A stretch of DNA of 9,086 nt, taken from assembly GCA_029882675.1 (NCBI GenBank), contig JAOUKJ010000134.1, positions 1-9,086 on the forward strand, given 5' to 3'. The stretch comes from Cyclobacteriaceae bacterium. Lineage in GTDB: Bacteria; Bacteroidota; Bacteroidia; Cytophagales; Cyclobacteriaceae. Shown here piece by piece: positions 1-5,879 of the stretch. Position 1 is the first letter of the stretch, and each line of letters begins with the position of its first letter. Made by a program: the position numbers and the translations under genes. The notes beneath the pieces are model-generated. The model made no database searches, was not told where the DNA came from, and saw only the letters and a list, made by a program, of their open reading frames with translations.

Positions 1-1846
1 GGTTGCCCGGGTTGCCGCTGTCTTCCACAGTTTCATATTCATAGCTGATGTAATTGCCCTGCAAATCTTCAACACGGCCCAACGCCCAGTGCGCCACATG
101 GCCCCCATCGGTCATCAAAACCTTCGTGGGGTCAAGGACTTTGCCATTGCTGCTGCCGTAAAAATATTTCGTGCCGCTCTTATCGGTCACCGTCCAAAAA
201 TAGTCCTGCGTACCATTACCATGACGTTCAATTTTTTGAAAGCCCCCTTCTACTCGGGGGTAAAAACGTACCGTGCCACCTTCCCGCTCGCGCAGCTTGC
301 CACGGTGAGCCACTGGCGTGAGCATCTGACCGTTCATACTGTAGGTCTCTGTTTCATCTATATTATCATACCGCGGTGCACCCCAACGGGTATCTATACC
401 CACAGAAGGTGTGGACAGGCTCCAACCGGTTCCCAGCCAGCCATTGCCCCCGCCACTGTTGTAGTTCAGGCCCAACTGCGGCTGCATACCGCCACGGCCC
501 GCAGGGATGTTCAGCCCATAGCCCGTGCCCGCTGCTCCTGTATTGTTGGCCGAGGGGGGGCTCATCAGGTTCAGCCCCGCCGCAGGGTTGGCAGCCTTGA
601 TGCCCTTCATGCTCGTGGGCGTGTAGGCACTCGCATCGGGGCTCTCGGGAACCTTGATGATCGCATTGATCATGTCGGTAAAGTGAAGAGTGCGTGAAAC
701 AACATACTCCTGATCAACAAGAGCCGTATCGCGGGGCAAGGCCACCCAGTGATGCGATAATTCATCAAAATAATACGTCCTAATATCTTGTACCGTATAA
801 CCCGAAGGGAGCTTTTCCATATCGTAGCCCATCGTAATGGCCGAGGGCTCCAGAAACTGGGTGCCATGAGGAAGAAAACGGTAGCCCGAATGGCTGGAGG
901 TCACGTTTACCATACCCGCATCCAATGGGGCCAGATCACGCTCCCGCAAAGCCGTTACCGACAACAACGACAGGCCTTCCATTGCCCCGGAGGGAACCTC
1001 AAGGCCAGCACTGCCCAAAACCAAACGTGAGGAGGAGCCACCCTCTTTGATGGACATCGCCCGCTCAATACCCTTTTCCAAATTGAAAAAATTACTCTTG
1101 CCGGTATCTCCCGAAGGGGAAGAAAAAAATTCGCAATACGATTCCCCATTGGCATATACCACCTCCAGGTCAAGGCCTTCTGCGGCCTCTTCCGAGGAAA
1201 CAACAGCCTCAAATGCACCATTTTGCACCCTTGCCAGCTTGCCTCCCACAAATACGTTCGCTTCCCCGCGTCCTTCACCTTCTACAAGGCCCTGAACATA
1301 GGTTCGCCCTCCGCCTTCAAGGTGCTCATACCTCAAGCCTCGCAACGAACCCGAGGAAACCCCCACTTCAATGGAAACATTGCGCACCTTGTAACTATGG
1401 CCAGCTCCTTCAGGAAGTGTAAACCGAAACACGTTGTCACCGGTTTTTAGCCATCGGGCATCAACACGCTGACGTTGAAGCTGCCAACCGTGGGAAGTGC
1501 CACCCACTACATAACCACCCAAAGACAACTCATCGTTGATGCCCACAGGTACCATCAGGTGGCTGGAAACACCACTCAGTTCGTAGGTAAGCCATACCGG
1601 CTCGTCTCCGCAAAGGCTTTCCCCTATCCCCACGTGAAAAATATTGTCCGACGGGTTATCGTAACCCGTTTCACCACGAACACCAATGACCCCCTCCGAC
1701 AAAGGAGCACTATAGGTTCGCAAGGGCCCTTCGGCACCGTGCCCAAACTGGGGCAACAAGGCCATCAACAGGGTAATCAATTGAATATATACCGCCCTCA
1801 GGGCCTGTGTAGTGGCCTTCTGGCCGGATAATCTGTGCATGTCCAT
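1..1846 (-). CDS. SpvB/TcaC N-terminal domain protein, RHS-toxin shell (partial, C-terminus beyond window)
   Basis: The frame is open from ATG at 1846 to the window edge, giving 615 residues. Residues 1-38 look like a signal peptide: a basic start, a hydrophobic run (IQLITLLMALL), then GHGA. Residues about 40-175 look like a beta-sandwich, followed by an Ig-like stretch near 190-250. Residues about 260-400 resemble a ZU5-like domain (GLEVPSGAM early, HFTDM at 388-392 late). From about 425 the SpvB signature begins, with NYNSGGGNGWLGTGWSLS at 461-478 and then TRWGAPRY. The visible end, with LGRVEDLQGNYISYEYE, is also typical. SpvB/TcaC proteins form the shell that holds RHS or Tc toxins, so the missing C-terminus probably continues into YD repeats and a toxin tip. 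The start lies 6 nt after the stop of the T9SS protein gene, which implies one operon. ATG at 1840 is an equally possible start. The family call is firm; the exact role is inferred. Confidence 0.88.
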   Translation of the reverse strand, partial: MDMHRLSGQKATTQALRAVYIQLITLLMALLPQFGHGAEGPLRTYSAPLSEGVIGVRGETGYDNPSDNIFHVGIGESLCGDEPVWLTYELSGVSSHLMVPVGINDELSLGGYVVGGTSHGWQLQRQRVDARWLKTGDNVFRFTLPEGAGHSYKVRNVSIEVGVSSGSLRGLRYEHLEGGGRTYVQGLVEGEGRGEANVFVGGKLARVQNGAFEAVVSSEEAAEGLDLEVVYANGESYCEFFSSPSGDTGKSNFFNLEKGIERAMSIKEGGSSSRLVLGSAGLEVPSGAMEGLSLLSVTALRERDLAPLDAGMVNVTSSHSGYRFLPHGTQFLEPSAITMGYDMEKLPSGYTVQDIRTYYFDELSHHWVALPRDTALVDQEYVVSRTLHFTDMINAIIKVPESPDASAYTPTSMKGIKAANPAAGLNLMSPPSANNTGAAGTGYGLNIPAGRGGMQPQLGLNYNSGGGNGWLGTGWSLSTPSVGIDTRWGAPRYDNIDETETYSMNGQMLTPVAHRGKLREREGGTVRFYPRVEGGFQKIERHGNGTQDYFWTVTDKSGTKYFYGSSNGKVLDPTKVLMTDGGHVAHWALGRVEDLQGNYISYEYETVEDSGNPGN

Positions 1847-1852
1847 TATTCT

Positions 1853-3823
1853 TTATTCTACTATCATTTTGCGGGTATCAGTTCCGGAAGAGGTTTCCAA
1901 AACCACCAGGTAAACCCCGGCATCCACAAGGGAGGCCGTGAAAAAATATTCACTGCTGCCACTGCCCGAAAGGATTTTATACAACCTACCCGTAACGTCG
2001 TAGATCTTTACCGTGATATCCTGCGACTTTTCAAGGCTTATGGTGATATTAAACACTTCCTGACGGTCAACAAGGCTTGGGTAAACGCTGAACCCCGGCA
2101 TGGTTTCACCGGTAAGGGTTACCTCATCACTAAAAATACAACCGTCGGAAAGCCTTTTTACTTCGGCTTTGTAAACCCCGGGCTGGTCTATGCCCACTTC
2201 CCTGCTTGTGGCCGAAAAACCATGGCTGCCGGCCCATGTATAGGATACCAACAGGCTGTCGGGCAAACTCGCACCCGCATCAAGAATCAACAGTTCGCCG
2301 GGAACAAGCGGACGATCCGGGCCCAGGTCAACCGTTAGGGAACCCTCCATTTCAAGGGTAAAACCACGCTCACTCCATCCCGCACCATTTTTCCGGGCCT
2401 TTAATACATAATCCCCGGCAACTAGACCCTCCAACAGCATAGAGCCTTCGCCTTGCCAGGTGCGGGAATAGCCAGGACCGGTAACCAAAAATTCGTACCG
2501 CCCTTTCCCTGCGGCAATGGATATGGATACACTCCCGGAGTCGGGGGCGGTACACGTGGGCACCGAAAGCACCCGGACCATGGGCAAAAGACCCGCCTTG
2601 CGGACAAATCCGAAAATATCCGACCCGCTGCCCTCTTTGTCCCAAGTAAGGCCATGGTAGTACGCCAGACTGTCCCCATCAAGGCTGTCGGGCTCAAAAT
2701 ATTCCAATAAATCCAGGTCTGAAAGGCCCTCACCGGAACGGTCGATGGCAAGCCAGTAACCTGAACTATCTGCAGGAAGTCCTTTCAGGTCAACACGCAA
2801 TACCGAAGCACGTGGGGAAGGACCCGTGGGAACCATCAACCACTCCCGGCCAAGAACCCAAATGCCCGTGCCGTTCTTTTCTTTATAAAGCGTTTTTAAA
2901 GCCCCGTTGTTGTCGCCCCAAACCAAATATCGGCCATCATGCAATACACCACGGTTTTCATCATTCAACGGGGTAAACGGACCCACCGAAAGGCCTAAAG
3001 ACAAAACCGTGTCTGATACATTGCCCGATTGCCGTTGGTACAACCCAAACGCATCATCCCGGCCAAGACCGGTGATCCGGTGCCCATAAGCACTGTTTTT
3101 TTCAAGGTCCCATAACATCGAAAGGGAGGAGCTCACGTAATTGCCCTCCTGTTTGCTGATGCCATATTTTAAACATAAGTAAGTTTCTACTTGGGTGCGC
3201 TCCATAAAACCTAGGGCATGGTCATAAATCATGAATTCTGAAAAACATCCCTTAAAAGGCTGGGCAGAAAGCAAAGTCTCCCCGGAATTGCCCAGTATAA
3301 TTTGGCTCCCTTCGGTAATGGGCGTTGAACCGTCCCAATAGTGCACTGTGGATGTAACAACGGGATTACGGTTCCCGCCGGCATACCACGCCGTGGCCGT
3401 GTCGGGCGATTGTGAACGATGGGTGGTGAGTAACATCGGGACCCCATTTCCATCGGGTGAGGAAATGTGCCATAACCCGCGCTCCAAACTGTCAGAGGGC
3501 CAGTAGGCCCCAATTACTGTAAGAGAACGCAAGGAAGATATATCATAAGGCAAGATATACTGATCGTCAAGGCCGTCGAAATAAAGGGAATGCTGGTAAT
3601 GAAGTGTATCGGTAAGGGTTGGACCATACTCAAGGGTACTTGTCCCATCACGGCCGTGCCCGCTCTGATCTTCCCATTCCATAGGGCCAACAGCCCCTTT
3701 GTCGGTACGGTACCATACTACAGGGGATACAAGGCTATCCTGTGTGGTTTGTCCCCACGACATAAAGCTTGTTATAAAGGCCAATAAAGCCAGAGGCACG
3801 GGGTTCATATAATGTCTTGACAT
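1853..3823 (-). CDS. Secreted LamG-like/Ig-like surface protein with T9SS type A sorting domain
   Basis: 656 residues. An N-terminal signal peptide (hydrophobic PLALLAFITSFMSW, then GQ) routes it to the periplasm. Residues about 30-205 look like a concanavalin A/LamG-like jellyroll: VVWYRTDKG at 35-43, the typical FDGLDDQY at 82-89, and IYDHAL at 199-204 followed by a YLCLKYGIS stretch. Residues 245-345 (GLGRDDAFGLYQRQSG, DGRYLVWGDNNG) match the region that usually follows this lectin fold in Bacteroidota surface proteins. Residues about 420-492 and 495-573 resemble SprB/PKD-type Ig-like modules. Residues 576-656 are a T9SS type A tail (VYPSLV, VKIYDVTGRL, DAGVYLVVLET, final RKMIVE), which directs export and cell-surface attachment. 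The gene is followed after 6 nt by the SpvB-type gene, so the two are probably co-expressed. The start could be Met1 (3823) or Met6 (3808); both give a signal peptide. A role in adhesion or in presenting the toxin shell is inference. Confidence 0.9.
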   Translation of the reverse strand: MSRHYMNPVPLALLAFITSFMSWGQTTQDSLVSPVVWYRTDKGAVGPMEWEDQSGHGRDGTSTLEYGPTLTDTLHYQHSLYFDGLDDQYILPYDISSLRSLTVIGAYWPSDSLERGLWHISSPDGNGVPMLLTTHRSQSPDTATAWYAGGNRNPVVTSTVHYWDGSTPITEGSQIILGNSGETLLSAQPFKGCFSEFMIYDHALGFMERTQVETYLCLKYGISKQEGNYVSSSLSMLWDLEKNSAYGHRITGLGRDDAFGLYQRQSGNVSDTVLSLGLSVGPFTPLNDENRGVLHDGRYLVWGDNNGALKTLYKEKNGTGIWVLGREWLMVPTGPSPRASVLRVDLKGLPADSSGYWLAIDRSGEGLSDLDLLEYFEPDSLDGDSLAYYHGLTWDKEGSGSDIFGFVRKAGLLPMVRVLSVPTCTAPDSGSVSISIAAGKGRYEFLVTGPGYSRTWQGEGSMLLEGLVAGDYVLKARKNGAGWSERGFTLEMEGSLTVDLGPDRPLVPGELLILDAGASLPDSLLVSYTWAGSHGFSATSREVGIDQPGVYKAEVKRLSDGCIFSDEVTLTGETMPGFSVYPSLVDRQEVFNITISLEKSQDITVKIYDVTGRLYKILSGSGSSEYFFTASLVDAGVYLVVLETSSGTDTRKMIVE

Positions 3824-3945
3824 TGCGTTTCCACTTTTTATGAAAAATACCGTGACCCTAAATCCGTATAAAGACCCTTTGGTTTATCCAGGAGGGTGGT
3901 TATCCTTCATACCGAAAGAACAGGCACAACGGAATTTTCCATTGT

Positions 3946-3961
3946 TTTTATTATAATAAAA
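3946..3961. repeat. Perfect 16-bp AT palindrome in the leader of the T9SS protein gene
   Basis: TTTTATTATAATAAAA is its own reverse complement. It is flanked by CCATT (3939-3943) and AATGG (3970-3974), which also pair, so a larger hairpin of about 36 nt can form. It lies about 120 nt upstream of the start codon of the T9SS protein gene. It could be an operator, an mRNA leader structure, or chance in AT-rich DNA. Confidence 0.4.
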
Positions 3962-4017
3962 GGAGGTTTAATGGCTTCGGGCTAAATTTTATATATTTTA
4001 ATAAGTATTTTAAGCCC

Positions 4018-4039
4018 CATGTACATGGTTTGGTACATG
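4018..4039. repeat. 7-bp inverted repeat CATGTAC/GTACATG in the operon leader
   Basis: CATGTAC at 4018-4024 pairs with GTACATG at 4033-4039 across an 8-nt loop. It lies just downstream of the candidate -7 box at 4064-4071, so it would fall in the early transcript or could serve as a protein-binding site. On the plus strand it is followed by TTTTT, which makes it look like a weak plus-strand terminator, but no plus-strand gene is present. Confidence 0.4.
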
Positions 4040-4063
4040 TTTTTCTATATACTTTACTATTTA

Positions 4064-4071
4064 CAAAGGTA
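4064..4071 (-). promoter_or_regulatory. Candidate Bacteroidota -7 box for the T9SS protein/SpvB operon
   Basis: Read on the minus strand, this is TACCTTTG, a full match to the Bacteroidota -7 consensus TAnnTTTG. About 19 nt upstream on that strand is a T-run (TTTTTTC, near 4086-4092) that could serve as a weak -33 element (consensus TTTG). Transcription would start near 4057 and give a leader of roughly 230 nt before the ATG at 3823. A second full match to the -7 consensus (TATTTTTG, 4139-4146) lies farther upstream but has no better -33 element. The long leader lowers confidence. Confidence 0.45.
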
Positions 4072-4141
4072 AGCAGAGGGTATTGAAAAAAGCGGGAAGG
4101 CTTACATGAAAGGTTCGGGAGAGGGATATATGGAGCGACAA

Positions 4142-4189
4142 AAATAAGTGCTTGTCCCCAACCTCCTTTTCCCTTCGAGGAATCGGATA
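4142..4189. repeat. Degenerate dispersed repeat (AAGTGCTTGTCCCCAACC type), copy 1
   Basis: AAGTGCTTGTCCCCAACCTC followed by CTTTTCCCTTCGAGGAAT. A related copy lies at about 4935-4982 (AAGTACCTGCCCCCAACCTC, then CCCTTCGGGAAT), and a weaker echo at 4577-4610. It looks like a decayed dispersed element. No coding role is apparent. Confidence 0.5.
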
Positions 4190-4252
4190 ATCGGGGAACC
4201 AAATCATAAACCAAAAGCTAACAGCAAAAAGCCAACTGCTGGTAACACCGTA

Positions 4253-4303
4253 CACCTACGCCTTGGCGTATGATCTATATTCACCGTAGCCTTGGCGTAG
4301 GTG
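4253..4303. repeat. Compound inverted repeat (CACCTACGCC ... GGCGTAGGTG)
   Basis: CACCTACGCC at 4253-4262 is perfectly complementary to GGCGTAGGTG at 4294-4303. CCTTGGCGTA occurs inside twice as a direct repeat, at 4261-4270 and 4290-4299, so two alternative foldings are possible. It is a REP-like intergenic palindrome and is not next to a gene end. Confidence 0.6.
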
Positions 4304-4312
4304 AATGGGATG

Positions 4313-4364
4313 ACAGGATGAGGGATAGATTGAGATTAAGATAGAGAATGAGAACTGAGATTTT
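4313..4364. repeat. 52-bp direct repeat, copy 1
   Basis: Starts ACAGGATGAGGGATAG and ends GAGAACTGAGATTTT. It is identical over 52 nt to 5110-5161. The strand is strikingly purine-rich. A shorter third copy lies at 4461-4497. Confidence 0.85.
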
Positions 4365-4375
4365 CAAGAGGGGTT

Positions 4376-4397
4376 GGTCCGGATGTCCATCCGGTCC
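4376..4397. repeat. Short near-perfect palindrome GGTCCGGATG/CATCCGGTCC
   Basis: Ten-nt arms around a 2-nt centre, with a single T-T mismatch. It lies directly upstream of the orphan promoter-like signal at 4415-4444 and could be an operator for it or just another palindromic repeat. Confidence 0.45.
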
Positions 4398-4414
4398 TGT
4401 ACCCATATAAGGGG

Positions 4415-4444
4415 TTTCTCTGATCAAACAGTTTTCTAATTTTG
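4415..4444 (+). promoter_or_regulatory. Orphan promoter-like signal on the plus strand
   Basis: TAATTTTG at 4437-4444 fits the Bacteroidota -7 consensus TAnnTTTG. TTTC at 4415-4418 is an imperfect -33 box at an 18-nt spacing. No plus-strand gene follows, so any transcript would be non-coding or the signal is a relic of a lost gene or of chance. Confidence 0.25.
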
Positions 4445-4460
4445 CACGCACTGAAAATTC

Positions 4461-4497
4461 AGATTGAGATTAAGATAGAGAATAAGAACTGAGATTT
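4461..4497. repeat. Third, shorter copy of the 52-bp repeat
   Basis: These 37 nt (AGATTGAGATTAAGATAGAG, then AATAAGAACTGAGATTT) match the 3' part of the repeats at 4313-4364 and 5110-5161 with one substitution. Confidence 0.8.
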
Positions 4498-4514
4498 GAG
4501 GTCGCAAAAAGCCC

Positions 4515-4556
4515 CTCCGTGAAATTCTGTGTGTATTCCGTGTAAATCCGTGATTC
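4515..4556. repeat. Short-word repeat (ATTCTGTGTGTATTCCGTGT type)
   Basis: The stretch is built from variants of the word TTCCGTGTAAATCCGTGATT. I recall this pattern as a dispersed intergenic element in many Bacteroidota genomes. The internal word repetition is visible in the sequence; the genome-wide spread is prior knowledge and was not checked here. Confidence 0.4.
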
Positions 4557-4611
4557 AAACCATGAGAAAGAGGCTCTAAGCTCCTTGTCCTTTCCCAACC
4601 TCATCCCCCGG

Positions 4612-4653
4612 CCCCTTCTCCAAAATTCCTCTTCGTTCCATTTGGAGAAGAGG
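4612..4653. repeat. Inverted repeat TTCTCCAAA/TTTGGAGAA
   Basis: TTCTCCAAA at 4616-4624 pairs with TTTGGAGAA at 4641-4649. The stem extends outward past one mismatch. The loop is about 16 nt. There is no T-run, so it does not look like a terminator. Confidence 0.5.
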
Positions 4654-4780
4654 TGACTCATTGTTCTCAATTTCCAGAATTTGAACGATTTTCTCTTCGA
4701 AGGATTTTCTTAATGAATAATAATATTGCAGAATCTATTTAATAAAAACCACAAAATGAGCTATTCCACAAATCTTCGTC

Positions 4781-4853
4781 ACCCTCTCCACAAGGAAATT
4801 TCAGAAAATCATCCATAATCGACAAATAATTACATTTCCGAAGTGGAGAGGGT
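4781..4853. repeat. 73-bp element with long terminal inverted repeats (MITE-like)
   Basis: The left arm ACCCTCTCCAC (4781-4791) is perfectly complementary to GTGGAGAGGGT (4843-4853). After a short internal mismatch (AA against GAA), GGAAAT (4794-4799) pairs with ATTTCC (4834-4839). Together that is about 17 paired bases around a 34-nt AT-rich loop. I see no clear target-site duplication at its edges. It could be a small palindromic mobile element or a structured RNA. Confidence 0.6.
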
Positions 4854-4887
4854 ACAATTCATCTTTCAAGTTGCAATGAATGAAGTT

Positions 4888-4916
4888 TCTTTACCATCCG
4901 AAACGAAGTGAAGGAT
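4888..4916. repeat. 29-bp hairpin-forming repeat, copy 1
   Basis: TCTTTACCATCCGAAACGAA followed by GTGAAGGAT is identical to 5223-5251. TTACCATCC pairs with the GGATAGTAA at its 3' edge with one mismatch, leaving a 13-nt loop. Confidence 0.75.
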
Positions 4917-4934
4917 AGTAAGGTTGGTGAGGAA

Positions 4935-4982
4935 AAACTAAGTACCTGCCCCCAACCTCTTTGTCCCTTCGGGAATTCACCG
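4935..4982. repeat. Degenerate dispersed repeat (AAGTACCTGCCCCCAACC type), copy 2
   Basis: Related to 4142-4189 with scattered substitutions. The order of this element followed by the 52-bp repeat is the same in both places (4142 then 4313; 4935 then 5110), at similar spacing, although the DNA between them differs. Confidence 0.5.
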
Positions 4983-5078
4983 GTAGAACCTTGTGTAGGG
5001 GGATTACAACCAATTGTTTGTTGTTTATTTGCTCTTTACAGCACACAGGTCGTACTATTAACAGCCTATAAAACAGGT

Positions 5079-5118
5079 CTGAATCAGGATTTGCAGGATT
5101 ATGGGATAAACAGGATGA
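5079..5118. repeat. CAGGATT-word repeat
   Basis: The run contains the words CAGGATTTGCAGGATTATGG and ATAAACAGGATGA, a tandem-like word repeat that resembles a dispersed element known from many bacterial genomes. It leads directly into the second 52-bp repeat copy at 5110. Confidence 0.4.
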
Positions 5119-5161
5119 GGGATAGATTGAGATTAAGATAGAGAATGAGAACTGAGATTTT
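5110..5161. repeat. 52-bp direct repeat, copy 2
   Basis: Identical over 52 nt to 4313-4364, 797 bp away and in the same orientation. Both copies are followed, with small differences, by AGAGGGG. Confidence 0.85.
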
Positions 5162-5222
5162 ATAGAGGGGCAGATTCCATTTTTTACCACTAAAATATAA
5201 TAAATGAAAAAATTGAAGCGGG

Positions 5223-5251
5223 TCTTTACCATCCGAAACGAAGTGAAGGAT
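5223..5251. repeat. 29-bp hairpin-forming repeat, copy 2
   Basis: Identical to 4888-4916. Here ACCATCC pairs perfectly with GGATGGT just downstream (stem 7 bp, loop 13 nt). The two copies pair with different flanking bases, which keeps the stem mostly intact in both. Confidence 0.75.
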
Positions 5252-5380
5252 GGTGAAGTAGCAACCAATACGTTTCCCCAGAAACATACAGAACAAAACA
5301 CAACTCAAAACCGCTCTTGAAAAACCCATCCATGACTTTAATAATATCAGGCCACATGGAAAATTAGGAGGACTGACACC

Positions 5381-5396
5381 TCCCGCAAGTGCGGGA
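5381..5396. repeat. Small palindrome TCCCGCA/TGCGGGA
   Basis: Seven-bp arms around AG. It closely resembles the TCCCGC/GCGGGA hairpin inside the RHS gene insertion at 8880-8894. Just before it, GGAGG and CCTCC (5367-5371, 5379-5383) can also pair. Confidence 0.5.
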
Positions 5397-5450
5397 TGAA
5401 GCTTATTCCGGCCAAAATGTGCCTGTCGTATTCGATCCTGAGGTTCTTAA

Positions 5451-5660
5451 GCAGAGAATACACCAAAACCAGAGCAATACAGGATGTGAGATATGTGAGA
5501 CAGAGTAAAAATCAACAGCAGAAGCAGATAAATTGAATATATGATAGTACTAAAAACCTGACTAAATGCGATACCAGAAAAAATGACCTATTCTACTTGT
5601 ATTGGCCATTTGTCCCTAACAAGGGACAGTTTTTTATAGAATTAGCGTGGGATTAGCAGA
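5451..5660. repeat. 210-bp tandem repeat, unit 1
   Basis: Starts GCAGAGAATACACCAAAACC. It matches unit 2 (from 5661) with about five substitutions over its first 150 nt, then a one-base length change, and it diverges toward the 3' end. It contains a 7-bp hairpin followed by a T-run. It lies behind the lipoprotein gene (transcribed toward it). No convincing coding frame crosses it. Confidence 0.9.
5611..5637 (+). terminator. Terminator-like hairpin in tandem unit 1
   Basis: TGTCCCT (5611-5617), loop AACA, AGGGACA (5622-5628), then GTTTTTT. The shape is that of an intrinsic terminator for plus-strand transcription. No plus-strand gene precedes it, and it has no T-run on the minus strand, where the neighbouring genes lie, so a terminator role for those genes is doubtful. 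Confidence 0.3.
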
Positions 5661-5869
5661 GCAGAGAATAAACCAAAACCAGAGCAATACAGGATGTGAG
5701 ATATGTGAGACAGAGTAAAAACCAACAGCAGAAGCAGATAAATTGAATATGTGATAGTACTAAAAACCTGACTAAATACGATACCAGAAAAAATGGCCTA
5801 TTCTACTTTTTTGGTCATTTATCCCTAACAAGGGACAGTTTTTTGTAGGATTAATACAGGATTAATATC
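5661..5869. repeat. 210-bp tandem repeat, unit 2
   Basis: Starts GCAGAGAATAAACCAAAACC, exactly 210 nt after unit 1. It ends about 10 nt before the stop codon of the lipoprotein gene at 5880. Its last 30 nt are only loosely similar to unit 1. Confidence 0.9.
5820..5845 (+). terminator. Terminator-like hairpin in tandem unit 2 (weaker)
   Basis: TATCCCT (5820-5826), loop AACA, AGGGACA (5831-5837), then GTTTTTTG. It equals the unit 1 hairpin but carries one mismatch in the stem. Same orientation concern as for unit 1. Confidence 0.25.
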
Positions 5870-5879
5870 GCACCAAGCG

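Larger units (their letters stand above)
3824..5879. other. Two-kilobase gene-free, repeat-rich spacer between two toxin loci
   Basis: No frame here shows a recognisable protein or sensible coding character. The longer open frames run across repeat units and have low-complexity translations. The stretch holds the leader and promoter candidate of the downstream operon (3824 to about 4150), then many repeat fragments that are listed separately. Several look like remnants of short elements scattered through Bacteroidota genomes, such as the word pattern near 4515-4556 and the CAGGATTTGCAGGATTA pattern near 5086-5102. I see no tRNA, rRNA or intact insertion sequence. Confidence 0.7.

Noticed and set aside
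1475..2338. Plus-strand open frames of 118 and 167 codons
   Set aside because: They are antisense to the clearly coding SpvB-type and T9SS genes, and their translations show no domain.
3951..4255. Minus-strand frames of 87 and 64 codons upstream of the T9SS gene
   Set aside because: They overlap each other and the promoter candidate, read through dispersed-repeat sequence and have no recognisable features.
4313..5161. CRISPR array from repeated purine-rich units
   Set aside because: There are only two full copies and one partial copy, with irregular spacing of about 100 and 600 nt, and no cas genes.
4891..5301. 136-codon open frame on the minus strand
   Set aside because: It runs across the 29-bp, 52-bp and degenerate dispersed repeats, its translation has no recognisable domain, and it has no supporting neighbour or start signal.
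5396..5536. 46-codon plus-strand frame starting MKLIPAKMCLS, with AGGAGG upstream
   Set aside because: AGGAGG lies about 24 nt before the ATG, too far to act, and pairs with the nearby CCTCC instead. The frame continues into the 210-bp repeat, and Bacteroidota rarely rely on Shine-Dalgarno sites.
5451..5869. Hydrophobic minus-strand frames in the tandem repeat units
   Set aside because: They lack start codons in both units and reflect the T-rich strand, not a conserved peptide.
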